Of a stretch of 64,000 nt of DNA, positions 54,212-64,000 are shown in pieces. Origin of the DNA: Engelhardtia mirabilis (GTDB lineage: Bacteria > Planctomycetota > UBA1135 > GCA-002686595); the NCBI RefSeq assembly GCF_007748095.1, contig NZ_CP036287.1, positions 62,001 to 126,000 on the forward strand, read 5' to 3'. Made by a program: the position numbers and the translations under genes. The first letter of the stretch is position 1; every line of letters begins with the position of its first letter. Below the pieces are notes generated by a model. That model saw only the letters and a program-made list of their open reading frames with translations, searched no databases and was not told where the DNA came from.

Positions 54212-54589
54212 ATGAAGAAACTCGCCCTGATCGCCCGCGTCCTCGTGGGCCTCGTGTTCGTCGTCTTTGGTGCGAACTACTTCCTCGGCTTCCTGCCGCT
54301 GCCCGAGGGCACGGAGGCGAGCCGCGCCTTCGGGGCCGCCCTGGCCCGGACGGACTACATGTGGCCGTTGATCAAGGTCACCGAGATCGCGGCTGGCCTG
54401 ATGGTCCTGACCGGCATCTGGGTGCCCCTGGGCCTCGTGCTGCTGGCCCCGATCGTGGTCAACATCGCCTTCTACAACGTCCTGCTCGACCCGGCCGGAA
54501 TGCCGATGGGCATCGCCTTGGTCGTGCTGATGCTGCTGCTCGCCATGGCTTACCGGGAGTCATTCCGGGGGCTGTTCCGCATCGGTTGA
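54212..54589 (+). CDS. DoxX-family membrane protein
   Basis: The 125-residue protein has four predicted transmembrane helices (LIARVLVGLVFVVFGANYFL, VTEIAAGLMVLTGIWVPLGL and two near the C-terminus). This is the standard DoxX/DoxD layout, linked to redox or thiosulfate metabolism in some species and to membrane protection in others. The 3' end overlaps the reverse gene by 40 bases. Confidence 0.82.
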   Translation: MKKLALIARVLVGLVFVVFGANYFLGFLPLPEGTEASRAFGAALARTDYMWPLIKVTEIAAGLMVLTGIWVPLGLVLLAPIVVNIAFYNVLLDPAGMPMGIALVVLMLLLAMAYRESFRGLFRIG

Positions 54590-55500
54590 TGGGCGGCGAC
54601 CGAGCGCGGCGGGAGCCACCAGAGTGCGCCCAGGGTCCAGGCCAGGGCGAGGCCCGCGCGGGTCGGTTGGGCCGGGCCGGCGGCGAGGTCGAAGTCGGCC
54701 TGTTCCAGGGCGCGCAGCCGTTCTTCGATGCCCCGCAACCAGGCCGAGGCGAAGGGGGCTCGGCGCCAGCCGAGGTCCTGGACCAGGGCCCAGGACTTGG
54801 CGAGCTGCTCTCGGGCCCACACGGTCTGCTCGGAGTAGGCGCGGCGCAGGGGCTCGGGCGTGGGCCGCTGGCGCAGGGCCGTGGCCGAGACGCCCAGTCG
54901 CGCGAAGTCCTCGGAGGTGAGCAGCAGACGGCCCAGCTCGAGGGCTGGACCCTGGACCGCGAGGCCGCGGGCCAGTTCGCTGGCCAGCACGGCGCTGTCG
55001 ACGAGCAACAGCCGGCGCTCGCTCGCGCCCGCCAAGCGCCGCAGGAACAGCCGCGGGAGGGCGCGCCCGCGGCGGCGCAGGTGCTCGGCCAGCTCGCGCC
55101 GCGTGGCGAAGCTGGCGACCTCGAGCTCGGTGCGCCGGGTCGAGATGGCGGCGCGCAGGTCGTCGGGATCCAGGTAGCCGCGTCCATGGGCCAGGCGCAG
55201 GGCCACCGCCAGCCAAGAGGGTCCGCCGCCGGTGCTCGCCGCCGCCAGGCTCTCGACCTCGGCCGCCAGCCGCGCGAGCACCGCGCGGCCCCGGTCGCGC
55301 CCGAGCCGGGCCGCCCCCTCGGCCAGGGCCACGGCGGTCCAGGCCGGCGCCAGGTCCTCGCGCAGGCTCGGACCGACCAGGGCCAGGACGGAGCAACCCT
55401 CGACCCCGGCGCGGCGCAGGGCCTCGGCGCAGCGCTGGGCACAGCCGCTGGGCGAAGCGGCGGCGGGGTCGAGCAGTTCGAGCAGGGGGTCGGGCGTCAC
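54550..55500 (-). CDS. degenerate squalene/phytoene-synthase-like protein
   Basis: The 316-residue helical protein resembles isoprenoid condensing enzymes of the squalene/phytoene synthase family. Similarity lies in RTELEVASFATRRELAEHLR, then ALELGRLLLTSEDFARLGVS, and the APFASAWLRGIEERLRAL segment corresponding to the late helices of HpnC/HpnD. The two Asp-rich metal-binding motifs (DxxxD type) are not visible; the second position reads LASELARGLAVQGP. It is therefore probably catalytically inactive or has a changed role. The end overlaps the DoxX coding sequence by 40 bases on the other strand. Confidence 0.55.
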   Translation of the reverse strand: MTPDPLLELLDPAAASPSGCAQRCAEALRRAGVEGCSVLALVGPSLREDLAPAWTAVALAEGAARLGRDRGRAVLARLAAEVESLAAASTGGGPSWLAVALRLAHGRGYLDPDDLRAAISTRRTELEVASFATRRELAEHLRRRGRALPRLFLRRLAGASERRLLLVDSAVLASELARGLAVQGPALELGRLLLTSEDFARLGVSATALRQRPTPEPLRRAYSEQTVWAREQLAKSWALVQDLGWRRAPFASAWLRGIEERLRALEQADFDLAAGPAQPTRAGLALAWTLGALWWLPPRSVAAHQPMRNSPRNDSR

Positions 55501-55747
55501 CTGGCGGATCCTATTGGAGCTCGCGCGGCGACGCGCCAGGTCCTTGAACCACCGCGGGCCCCCGCCCGCCCACTCGGGGGGACGGATGGGACAGCCTCAG
55601 GTTGCACTTCGCTTGCCGCTTCTTGCGCGGGGGCGGTACCTTCCCCGGCTCGGGCGCAGGCGTCGAAACCTGCGCGAGACCAACGCTGGGGCCTGGCTCC
55701 CCGTATTCCCCCTGGCCCACCGGGCCGACGTCCCCCCCGCCTCCGCC

Positions 55748-55981
55748 ATGGCCGAATTCCGACTCGAGCTCGACGAGCCCAACAACATCGTGCTGGTGAT
55801 GGTCACCGAGGACGACGGCAGCGAGCACGACTACCAGTTCGACTTCGACCCGCGCTCCGGGCGCTGGGAGTTCGGCGAGCGGGACCTGCTCGAGCGCGAC
55901 TTCGGCGAAGAGTGGGTCGACGAGATGGAGGGCGCCGTGGAGGCCGCCATCAAGAGCGTCGTCGACAAGAACGAGAACTGA
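55748..55981 (+). CDS. small acidic protein, paralogue of the one at 20924
   Basis: The 77-residue protein begins MAEFRLELDEPNNIVLVMV. The centre (GSEHDYQFDFDPRSGRWEF, then DLLERDFGEEW) aligns with the protein at 20924-21163, and an amphipathic acidic helix ends it. The stop overlaps the next gene's ATG by one base (TGATG), so it is translated together with a cytochrome c-type lipoprotein. No function is known. Confidence 0.72.
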   Translation: MAEFRLELDEPNNIVLVMVTEDDGSEHDYQFDFDPRSGRWEFGERDLLERDFGEEWVDEMEGAVEAAIKSVVDKNEN

Positions 55982-56436
55982 TGCCGATGCCCCCGCAGTT
56001 CCTCTTCGCGCGCGCCGTGCTCCTGTCCGCGGGAGCGGCCTCGGCGCTCGCGAGCTGTGGGGGCGGCGCCGCCGATCCCTTCGAGCCCCTGCCCTCGCGG
56101 GACCTCACGATGCTCGAGCTGATGATCGAGCTGAACCCGCCCTACCTGGGCATGCAGTCGGAACTGCGCAACGTGGAGCGGCTGGGCGACCTGGCCGCCG
56201 CGGCCGACATGGTCGCGACCCTGGCCGAGGATCCGCGCATGACCGGCTACACCGCGCGCGAGGATTTCGCGCGGGATCCGGCGCCCTTCGAGCGCATGCG
56301 TCAGGATCTGCTGACGGCCTCCCGGGCCGCCGCGGACTCGGCCCGCGCCGGTGACTTGGACGGGCTGCACGACGCCTACGCGCAGATGAGCGCCAGCTGC
56401 GTGGCCTGCCACAAGCGCTACTCGCCGCACCAATAG
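55981..56436 (+). CDS. cytochrome c'-like lipoprotein with C-terminal CxxCH
   Basis: The 151-residue protein has a lipobox ALASC near residue 24. The remainder is helical and ends MSASCVACHKRYSPHQ, where CVACH is a c-type heme attachment site. A heme motif at the end of a helical bundle is the arrangement of cytochrome c' family proteins. The likely location is the periplasmic face of a membrane. The preceding small acidic protein gene is translationally coupled. Electron partner unknown. Confidence 0.7.
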   Translation: MPMPPQFLFARAVLLSAGAASALASCGGGAADPFEPLPSRDLTMLELMIELNPPYLGMQSELRNVERLGDLAAAADMVATLAEDPRMTGYTAREDFARDPAPFERMRQDLLTASRAAADSARAGDLDGLHDAYAQMSASCVACHKRYSPHQ

Positions 56437-56483
56437 CCGCGCCGCTCCCGGTCTTCGGGAGCGCGCGCGCACGGACTCGACCC

Positions 56484-57662
<1,179 letters not shown>

Positions 57663-57727
57663 GCAGCCGCTACCTGTCGAGTGGGGCTACTCCTGCGGTC
57701 GACCAGGACGTCTCCTACCGCGTCGGG

Positions 57728-57765
57728 CTAGTGGGGTGAGTCGAATCTTTGACTCACCCCACTAG
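57728..57765. terminator. 15-bp hairpin between convergent genes
   Basis: CTAGTGGGGTGAGTC (57728-57742) pairs with GACTCACCCCACTAG (57751-57765) around an 8-base loop. It lies between deoB and the reverse BNR-repeat gene, whose stop codon is inside it. It probably serves both strands. Confidence 0.8.
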
Positions 57766-59276
57766 AGCTTCGTCAACTTGAGTCCGTTGGAAGCCGAGAA
57801 GCCCTGCGTGGCCGTCGGATCCAGGATCCACGTCTGAGTGAAGACCTCGGAACCGACGGGGAAGTTCGTCGGCCAGGCCAGGTCGAGCAGCACCGACCCA
57901 TTGGCACCAGTGACGCTGTTGATGATGAAGTCCGCGCCGGGCACCAGAGTTCCGCCAAGGAGCGGCACCTGGACGGTGGAGAAACCGAAGACGTTTGCGG
58001 CCAATGCGTTCGAGGCCGCGTTCGTCACCTGGAGTGAGAAGTTCGGATGCACTCCGAAAGTCGTCTCGACCTCGAGCGAGGGGGCGCCGGCTGCTCCCGC
58101 GAGCCCGAAGCCGAGGTCGGCGACGCCGGTGCCGGAGAGCCGCAACCGGTACAGGTTCCCCGGCTCCAACGCACCGGACGGGACCGGGATCGGGAAGTAG
58201 GTGACGTCGGGGACGCCGCCCGCGAGAACGTAGAGATCCCCACCAAGTCCTCCGGCCAGTTCGATCTTCGTGACGGGATTCGGCAGGCCAGCCGCGATGA
58301 ATGGCGAGAACGACGTGCCTTGATCGTCGCTGAAGTAGACGCCGCCGTCCGTTGCGGCGTAGATTCGGCCATCGTCAGCGACATCGAGGTCGAAGACCTG
58401 CAGGCCCTCGAGCCCCCCGCCGGCGTACTCCCAGTTGTCTCCGTTGTCGGTGCTGCGTAGGAAGTTCGACGGATCGAAGACCGAGGCCTGGCCGTGGTAA
58501 TAGATCGCCCGTTGCCCTTGGGGACCAACCGGCGCGACCGCAATACCGAAGACGCGATCGAGGTAGGGGCACACCCCAGGATCGCTCAAAGGATGAGAGC
58601 ACTCGTCCCAACTCACTCCGAAGTCGCTGCTTCGAAAGAACCTCGGGCTGCCCGCCAACTTGTAGCCGTAGGCGAAGCCCGAGGTTGCGAAGTCCTCTGC
58701 AAACTTGAGCTCCATGAGCTGCCAGGAAAAGGGCTGGAGGAACGACCAGCTTTGTCCTCCATCGGAGGACCGATGGCCACGGCCCGCGATTCCTCCGTCC
58801 GTGGCCAGGATGATCTGATCCGTGGCGAAGTTGGGTGAGAGAGCCACCGTGTTGAAGAATTTCGTCCAGGTCACGGGATCGGGCTGGGGCATCTCCGTCC
58901 AAGAAAGCCCTGCATCCGTGCTCTTCCAGAGCTTGCTGTTTGGAACCAGGTTCTCTTGACTCGTGGCCATCAACGTCGAGTCCACCGCGAACGTCGGGGA
59001 GATGGCGAGGGCCTGGACCTCGAGCGGCCCACCCGGCAGCGAGCTCCAGAACTGCACCGCTTCGCCGTGGTCGGTCACCAGGTAGATGTCGCCGTCGCCC
59101 TGGTAGCTGACCGACCCCGATGCGATCCAGGCCAGTCCGTCGTTCGCGTAGTTGGGTGAGGTCGCGAACGTGTAGACCCCATCGCCACCGACCTGCGTCC
59201 AGGTCTGGGCCGGGTCGGTTGCGGGCAGCGCGAGAAGGAGGGCTGAAGCGGCAGCGGACGTCAGAAGAAGTGCCAT
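57762..59276 (-). CDS. secreted BNR/sortilin-type repeat protein
   Basis: The 504-residue exported protein has a signal peptide MALLLTSAAASALLLALPAT. It is followed by Asp-box (BNR) repeats such as LWKSTDAGLSW, RSSDGGQSWSFL, FRSSDFGVSWDE and FLRSTDNGDNWEYAG, typical of sortilin/Vps10-like or glycosidase-type propellers. The last about 130 residues (NLYRLRLSGTGVADLG onward, ending GFSASNGLKLTKL) form the same kind of C-terminal beta domain as other secreted proteins here. ATG 59276 was chosen; the much longer upstream open frame is not coding-like. Confidence 0.77.
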   Translation of the reverse strand: MALLLTSAAASALLLALPATDPAQTWTQVGGDGVYTFATSPNYANDGLAWIASGSVSYQGDGDIYLVTDHGEAVQFWSSLPGGPLEVQALAISPTFAVDSTLMATSQENLVPNSKLWKSTDAGLSWTEMPQPDPVTWTKFFNTVALSPNFATDQIILATDGGIAGRGHRSSDGGQSWSFLQPFSWQLMELKFAEDFATSGFAYGYKLAGSPRFFRSSDFGVSWDECSHPLSDPGVCPYLDRVFGIAVAPVGPQGQRAIYYHGQASVFDPSNFLRSTDNGDNWEYAGGGLEGLQVFDLDVADDGRIYAATDGGVYFSDDQGTSFSPFIAAGLPNPVTKIELAGGLGGDLYVLAGGVPDVTYFPIPVPSGALEPGNLYRLRLSGTGVADLGFGLAGAAGAPSLEVETTFGVHPNFSLQVTNAASNALAANVFGFSTVQVPLLGGTLVPGADFIINSVTGANGSVLLDLAWPTNFPVGSEVFTQTWILDPTATQGFSASNGLKLTKL

Positions 59277-59759
59277 GGCAGTCGAGTCTCCGAGGGAGCG
59301 GGTAAGGGCAGGATGGCAGTACAAGCGCCCAAGGCAATTTACGTGCCGGACCAGCGCGGAGGGCCAGCCGGCCGTTGGGCGACACCCTCCACGATCTGTT
59401 CGGGGCATCTGGCGCAATGCGGTCCAGAATCCGGATCGCGGGTCGAATCTACGGATCGACAGGTCCACCGCCATGAACAGCCCCATCGCTGGCGGGGCCT
59501 CCCCGGGGGGATCGCGGGACTTGCCAGATCGAGCAGGAGCCGCGCACCCCTGGGGTGTCGATGACGAAACGCGCGACCTGGACCGCGCCGGCAGTTCTCG
59601 CGAGAGCGCCGGGACTCGAAGCGGAGCGCGCCCTTCGACTTCGAGGCGCGCCGCTGTGCTCAGGCAGCGCCCGGTTGCAGGTCTCGGGGGGTTTGGTGCC
59701 GTCCATCGCGACGCGAGGATCATCCACCCGCGCGATCCGGCGGGGTAACCTGCCGCTCC
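59277..59759. other. gene-free stretch between divergent genes
   Basis: About 480 bases separate the divergent BNR-repeat gene and deoA. Open frames exist but lack family features. No repeat or clear promoter motif was recognised. It presumably holds the two divergent promoters. Confidence 0.4.
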
Positions 59760-61067
59760 ATGTCGCTCGTTCTCGACGCCATCACCACCAAGCGCGACGG
59801 GGGGACCCTCTCGCCCGAGCAGGTCGACGCCTTCCTGTCGGGCTACGTGGCCGGCGACGTGCCGGACTACCAGGCGGCGGCGCTGTTGATGGCGATCCTG
59901 CTGCGCGGGATGGAGCGCGACGAGTTGGCCCTGTGGACGCGGGCCATGCTCGCCTCGGGCACCACCCTGCAGCTCGACGGCCTCTCGCGGCCGCGGGTCG
60001 ACAAGCACTCCACCGGCGGCATCGGCGACAAGGCCTCGATCCCCCTGGCGCCGGCGGTGGCGGCCTGCGGCGCGGCGGTGCCGATGATCTCCGGGCGCGG
60101 CCTGGGCCACACCGGCGGGACGCTCGACAAGCTCGAGTCGATTCCGGGCTTGTCCACCGACGTGGCGCCCGAGCGCTTTCGCGACCAGCTCGAGCGCTGC
60201 GGCGTGGTCTTCGCCGGCCAGACCGCCGACATCGTCCCCGCCGACAAGCAGCTCTACGCCCTGCGCGACGTGACCGGCACGGTCGAGTCGATCCCGCTGA
60301 TCTCCTCGTCGATCCTCTCGAAGAAGCTGGCCGAGGGCATCGAAGGCCTGGTGCTCGACGTGAAATTCGGCAGCGGCGCCTTCATCAGCGACGCGGAGCG
60401 CGGCTCCGAGCTGGCGCGCACGATGGTCGACCTGGCCGGCGCCTGCGGCCTGCGGGCGGTGGCGCTGCAGACCTACATGGGTCGCCCCCTGGGGCGCGCG
60501 GTGGGGCACAGCCTCGAGATCGCGGAGAGCCTCGACTGCCTGCGCGGTGGCGGGCCCGACGACCTGCGCCAACTGGTCGCGGCCCTGGGCGGCGAGATGT
60601 TGACCCTGGGCGGGCTGTCCGCGGACGCCGACGCTGGAGCGGCGTCGGTGCTGGCCGCCCTCGACGACGGCCGCGCCCTCGAGTCTTTTCGCGCCGTGGT
60701 GGCCGAGCAGGGTGGCGACCCCGCCAGCCTCGATTCGGGCGGGAGCCTGCCGCGCGCGCCCGAGCTGGCCGTGCTCGAGGCCGAGTCCGCGGGCTGGCTG
60801 GGCTTCGGCGACCTGCGCGACATCGGCCGCGCCCTGGCCGCCCTCGGCGGCGGACGCGAGCGCCTCGGCGACCGTATCGATCCGGCCGTGGGCTTCGTGC
60901 TGCAAGCTGTCGACGGCGACCGCGTCGAAGCGGGCCAGCCCCTGGTCGAGATTCACCACCGGGGCGGCGCTGCCCTCGACGCCGCGAGCGCCCTGTTGCG
61001 ACGGGCCCTGCAAGTGCGGTCCGCGCCCCATGCGCGCGTGCCCCTGCTCCGCGACCGCCTGGCCTGA
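59760..61067 (+). CDS. deoA: pyrimidine-nucleoside / thymidine phosphorylase
   Basis: The 435-residue enzyme cleaves pyrimidine nucleosides with phosphate to base and (deoxy)ribose 1-phosphate. Family features are VLDAITTKRDGGTLS, the signature KHSTGGIGDKASIPLAP, GRGLGHTGGTLDKLESIPG, and KKLAEGIEGLVLDVKFGSGAF. The C-terminal domain has GFVLQAVDGDRVEAGQPLVEI. Together with deoB it feeds the sugar into central metabolism. Family members split between thymidine-specific and broad pyrimidine types; specificity cannot be settled here. Confidence 0.95.
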   Translation: MSLVLDAITTKRDGGTLSPEQVDAFLSGYVAGDVPDYQAAALLMAILLRGMERDELALWTRAMLASGTTLQLDGLSRPRVDKHSTGGIGDKASIPLAPAVAACGAAVPMISGRGLGHTGGTLDKLESIPGLSTDVAPERFRDQLERCGVVFAGQTADIVPADKQLYALRDVTGTVESIPLISSSILSKKLAEGIEGLVLDVKFGSGAFISDAERGSELARTMVDLAGACGLRAVALQTYMGRPLGRAVGHSLEIAESLDCLRGGGPDDLRQLVAALGGEMLTLGGLSADADAGAASVLAALDDGRALESFRAVVAEQGGDPASLDSGGSLPRAPELAVLEAESAGWLGFGDLRDIGRALAALGGGRERLGDRIDPAVGFVLQAVDGDRVEAGQPLVEIHHRGGAALDAASALLRRALQVRSAPHARVPLLRDRLA

Positions 61068-61081
61068 GGAAGCCGCCCACC

Positions 61082-61477
61082 ATGATCCAACGCATCGACG
61101 ACCCGACCACCAAGCGCGCGCGCAACGTCCTCGGAAGCCCGCTGGAGAGCTGCTCCTTCAACCCGCAGACAGGCTTCTTCCGCGATGGCTGCTGCAACAC
61201 GTCGGCGGACGACCACGGCAGCCACACGGTCTGCGTGCGCCTCACGGCGCAGTTCCTCGCCTTCAGCGCCGCCCGCGGCAACGACCTGTCCACGCCCATG
61301 CCGGAGTACGGCTTTCCGGGGCTGAAGCCCGGGGACCAGTGGTGCCTGTGCGCGGGGCGCTGGCTGGAGGCCTACGAGGCGGGCGTCGCGCCCCAGGTGG
61401 TCCTGGCCGCGACCCACGAGGCGGCCCTGGCGATCTGCCCCTTGGAGGCTCTCGAGGCGCACGCCCTGGAGCGATAG
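61082..61477 (+). CDS. DUF2237 family protein
   Basis: The 131-residue protein matches DUF2237 closely. It has NVLGSPLESCSFNPQTGFFR, DGCCNTSADDHGSHTVCVRL, QFLAFSAARGNDLSTPMPE and YGFPGLKPGDQWCLCAGRW, ending with a THEAALAICPLEAL helix. The family is small, cytoplasmic, cysteine-rich and uncharacterised. It starts 14 bases after deoA on the same strand, so it may share its transcript. Confidence 0.9.
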   Translation: MIQRIDDPTTKRARNVLGSPLESCSFNPQTGFFRDGCCNTSADDHGSHTVCVRLTAQFLAFSAARGNDLSTPMPEYGFPGLKPGDQWCLCAGRWLEAYEAGVAPQVVLAATHEAALAICPLEALEAHALER

Positions 61478-61552
61478 ATCCGGGCCCTATCGGGAAGTCC
61501 GACCTGCGGGCTATCTTCGGGGCACAACTCGAACAACGCGATCGGAGGCCCC

Positions 61553-62926
61553 TTGTCGCAAATGCCCCCCCTCCTCCTCGTGCTCGCACTCCTCGCGCCG
61601 CTGCCCATGGCGCGTGCGGGCGACGAGCTGCCCCCCAACCTGTTGGTGGTCGTCATGGACGACGTCGGCGTGGACCAGTTGGCGGCCTACGGGCTCGGCT
61701 CCGCGCCCGCCAACACGCCCACGCTCGACGCGCTCTGGTCGAAGGGGGTGCTCTTCGACGGCGTGTGGTCGGCGCCGATCTGTTCGCCCACGCGCGCGCA
61801 CCTGATGACCGGCCGCTTCGGCTTCCGCACGGGCGTCGGTGGCCTGGTGCAGAACGGCAGCGCGCCCCTGCCCCTGGAGGAGGCGACCCTGCCGGAGCTG
61901 CTCGACGCGGGCACCGGCGGCCTCTACCAGCACGCCTGCTTCGGCAAGTGGCACCTGGGCATGACGCCCGAGGTCGACGGGTTGCTGGCGCCCAACAGCG
62001 CCGGCTTCGGTCACTTCGCCGGCACCAAGGGCAACCTCTTCGCCGAGCACCCGCCGGGTTCCCTGCCGGTCGACTACTACACGTTGATCGAGATCACCAA
62101 CGGCGTCGAGCAGTACCTCGAGGGGCAGTACGCGACCACGCGCACGGCGGACCTGGCCCTGGAGTGGATGCAGACCACGCCGGAGCCCTGGTACGCGCAC
62201 GTCAACTTCCACGCGCCCCACGACCCCTGGCACGCGCCGCCGCCGGAGCTGCACACGGTCGACCTGTCCACGGCGGGGCCGCCGGAGCTGGACCCGAACC
62301 CCTACTACCGCGCCGCGCTCGAGGCCCTGGACACGGAGCTCGGCCGAGTGCTCGCGTCGATGGGGGAGCTGCTCGATCGCACCGTGGTCGTCATCGTGGC
62401 CGACAACGGCAGCCCGGGTCCGGTGGTGCTGCCGCCCTTCAAGCAGACCAAGGCCAAGACGACCCTGTACCAGGGCGGCATTCGAGTGCCGCTGATCATC
62501 TCCGGCCCCGGTGTCGCGACGAACTTCTCCGTCTGCCACGCGCCGGTCCAGACCACCGACCTGGTCGCGACCCTGCTCGAGCTGGCGGGCGTCGACCTGG
62601 CGGGCACGCCGGAGGTGCCGGCGGACTTCGACTCGATCTCGCTCGTGCCCTACCTGCAAGATCCCAGCCAGCCGCCCCTGCGCGAGGTGCTGTACGCCGA
62701 GCGCTTCACGCCCAACGGCCTCGGTCCCTACGTGAACGTGAAGCAGACGGCGCGCAGCGAGCGCTACAAGGTCATCCGCGACACGAGCGCGCCGAAGCAG
62801 TTCTACGACCTGTGGGTCGACCCGCTGGAGGAGGTCAATTTGCTCGGGGGCACGCTGACCGTCCTCGAGCAGCGCGCCCTGCGCCAACTCGACCTCGCCA
62901 TCGACGCCCTGAAGCCCCTGCCCTGA
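61553..62926 (+). CDS. secreted sulfatase
   Basis: The 457-residue protein has an N-terminal signal peptide. PPNLLVVVMDDVGVDQLAAY supplies metal-binding Asp residues. The active-site motif ICSPTRAHLMTGR contains Cys77-x-Pro-x-Arg, where Cys is converted to formylglycine by a sulfatase-maturing enzyme. Other features are CFGKWHLGM, HAPHDPW and VVIVADNGSPG. Planctomycetes use such enzymes to desulfate algal polysaccharides. The start is TTG 61553 (4 bases after GGAGG) or ATG 61562. Substrate unknown. Confidence 0.92.
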   Translation: MSQMPPLLLVLALLAPLPMARAGDELPPNLLVVVMDDVGVDQLAAYGLGSAPANTPTLDALWSKGVLFDGVWSAPICSPTRAHLMTGRFGFRTGVGGLVQNGSAPLPLEEATLPELLDAGTGGLYQHACFGKWHLGMTPEVDGLLAPNSAGFGHFAGTKGNLFAEHPPGSLPVDYYTLIEITNGVEQYLEGQYATTRTADLALEWMQTTPEPWYAHVNFHAPHDPWHAPPPELHTVDLSTAGPPELDPNPYYRAALEALDTELGRVLASMGELLDRTVVVIVADNGSPGPVVLPPFKQTKAKTTLYQGGIRVPLIISGPGVATNFSVCHAPVQTTDLVATLLELAGVDLAGTPEVPADFDSISLVPYLQDPSQPPLREVLYAERFTPNGLGPYVNVKQTARSERYKVIRDTSAPKQFYDLWVDPLEEVNLLGGTLTVLEQRALRQLDLAIDALKPLP

Positions 62927-63083
62927 CTCCGGGCCGGGCCTTTCACGAATCGAACCGGACTTGCGGAGCGCCGCGCTGGACGCGGTGTCAAGATCGCCCG
63001 TCGACGATGTCCAGGTCCATGCGACTTCTGCCCCTGACCGAGGCGCGGCGCCATGGCTGACCCCCTGGGCGGGTCGGAGAATC

Positions 63084-64000
63084 ATGCACTTGCACAGCCT
63101 GACCGCCTGCGTCCTGCTCGCCTCGCCCGCACTGTCGCAACAGTCACTCGCTCCGCCCAACCTCGAGACGGGAGTTCTGGGAGGCTTCCAAGGCGCCATG
63201 TTCGGCGCCACCGTCGTGGTCGACGGCGATCGCGCCCTGATCGCGGCACCTGTCACCAACCTGGGGACGTCCTTCTCGGGCGCCGCTTGGATCTACCACT
63301 GGAACGGCCAGGGCTGGGAGTTGGAGCAACGGCTCGACGCCCCGGGGGTCGAGTCCTACCAGGAGTTCGGAACCCACGCCGATCTGCGCGGCGATGTGGC
63401 CGTCGTCGGTTGTCGCTACATGGACACGGCTTCCGGCTTCAACTCCGGCGGAGCGGTGGTCTTCGAGCGTCAAGCCGGGGCTTGGAACGTTGTGGCCGAG
63501 CTGACGCCGCCGGCCGGTTCGGCCGGCAAGCAGTTCGGTCGCGGCATCGCCGTCGACGGTGACCTGGTGGTGGTGAACACCGACCAGCCCCAGGACCCCT
63601 TCCTGGTGTACGAGCGTCAGGCGAACGGCACTTGGCCGCTGGTCGGCGAGGTCAACTTGGACCAACCCCAAGGCCTCTCGCTGCTTCAGTCGTCGGCCGA
63701 AGTGCGTGGCGACACGCTCTACTTGCCGATGCCCTACCAGGCGACGTCCGAGGGTGAGATCCAAGTCTTCGAACGCGACGCGCTGGGATGGCACCTCGCC
63801 CAGAAGATCCGGACCAACGCGACGACGCCGTTCAACTACTTGGGACGCAGCTTCGACGTCGACGGCGACACGCTGGTGAGCGGCTCGCCCTTCGTCGAGC
63901 AGCCCGGTGGTGTTCAGGGCCAAGTCACCGTGTTCGAGCGCATCGGCGGGCAGTGGTTCGAGCTCGATGAGCTCTCCGATGGTCCCGCCAACATGCAGTC
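63084..64000 (+). CDS. secreted FG-GAP/integrin-like repeat protein (partial)
   Basis: The frame opens at ATG 63084 with a signal peptide MHLHSLTACVLLASPALSQ and continues past the window end (305 residues visible). The repeats have the pattern FGATVVVDGDRALIAAPVTN, VVGCRYMDTASGFNSGGAVV and FGRGIAVDGDLVVV. Each is followed by an F/YERxxxxW line, as in FG-GAP-related propellers of the type that record simple stepwise blades. The C-terminus is unseen. Probably extracellular. Confidence 0.78.
   Translation, partial: MHLHSLTACVLLASPALSQQSLAPPNLETGVLGGFQGAMFGATVVVDGDRALIAAPVTNLGTSFSGAAWIYHWNGQGWELEQRLDAPGVESYQEFGTHADLRGDVAVVGCRYMDTASGFNSGGAVVFERQAGAWNVVAELTPPAGSAGKQFGRGIAVDGDLVVVNTDQPQDPFLVYERQANGTWPLVGEVNLDQPQGLSLLQSSAEVRGDTLYLPMPYQATSEGEIQVFERDALGWHLAQKIRTNATTPFNYLGRSFDVDGDTLVSGSPFVEQPGGVQGQVTVFERIGGQWFELDELSDGPANMQ

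Noticed and set aside
59277..61031. N-terminal extension of the BNR-repeat protein
   Set aside because: It runs antisense through deoA and lacks any domain, while a perfect signal peptide begins at 59276.

Overview
The window is GC-rich DNA (third codon positions are nearly always G or C) with a gene set typical of Planctomycetota. It has several ECF sigma factors carrying unusual attachments, a Ser/Thr kinase with a large C-terminal sensor region next to a sigma gene, a sulfatase, and many secreted repeat proteins (ELWxxDGT, FG-GAP, BNR and TSP3-like) that share a related C-terminal domain. GTG and TTG starts are common, and many genes overlap by 4 bases (GTGA or TTGA). The phylum assignment is inferred from gene content only.

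Layout. 1-9 kb: an ECF sigma factor fused to a membrane segment and carboxypeptidase-regulatory-like repeats (cut by the window edge), a frameshifted DUF4437 remnant, a family 9 glycosyltransferase, purF, a family 4 glycosyltransferase and a B12-binding-type radical SAM protein. 9-16 kb: tRNA-Arg(CCG), a TSP3-repeat protein, a sigma / anti-sigma / RseB-like operon behind an ECF-type promoter, two CheX-like proteins and an uncharacterised small protein. 16-20 kb: a tightly overlapping operon HAD hydrolase - MoxR ATPase - nitrilase - NAD synthase. 20-33 kb: a TPR lipoprotein, a small acidic protein, an RlmL-like rRNA methyltransferase, a secreted protein, MOSC, MltA, a PepSY lipoprotein / response regulator / histidine kinase operon, and large exported proteins of unknown role. 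33-39 kb: a two-subunit molybdenum hydroxylase (IorAB type) and an ELWxxDGT-repeat protein.

39-45 kb is the most unusual part. After a 49-bp perfect hairpin comes an ABC exporter whose C-terminus is a phage / contractile-injection-system tail-tube (gp19-like) domain. It is followed by a nucleotidyltransferase + winged-HTH pair, then a DUF433/DUF5615 toxin-antitoxin pair lying between two about 94% identical copies of the transketolase 3' end: one intact gene and one 5'-truncated remnant. This stretch looks like an inserted accessory island.

45-64 kb: the transketolase, two secreted propeller-type proteins, the Ser/Thr kinase convergent with an ECF sigma factor, DoxX, a degenerate squalene/phytoene-synthase-like protein, a paralogue of the small acidic protein coupled to a cytochrome c-type lipoprotein, deoB, a BNR-repeat protein, deoA, DUF2237, a sulfatase and the start of another FG-GAP-like secreted protein. 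deoB and deoA together suggest nucleoside salvage. Coordinates and starts were judged by eye from codon frames, overlaps and family lengths.
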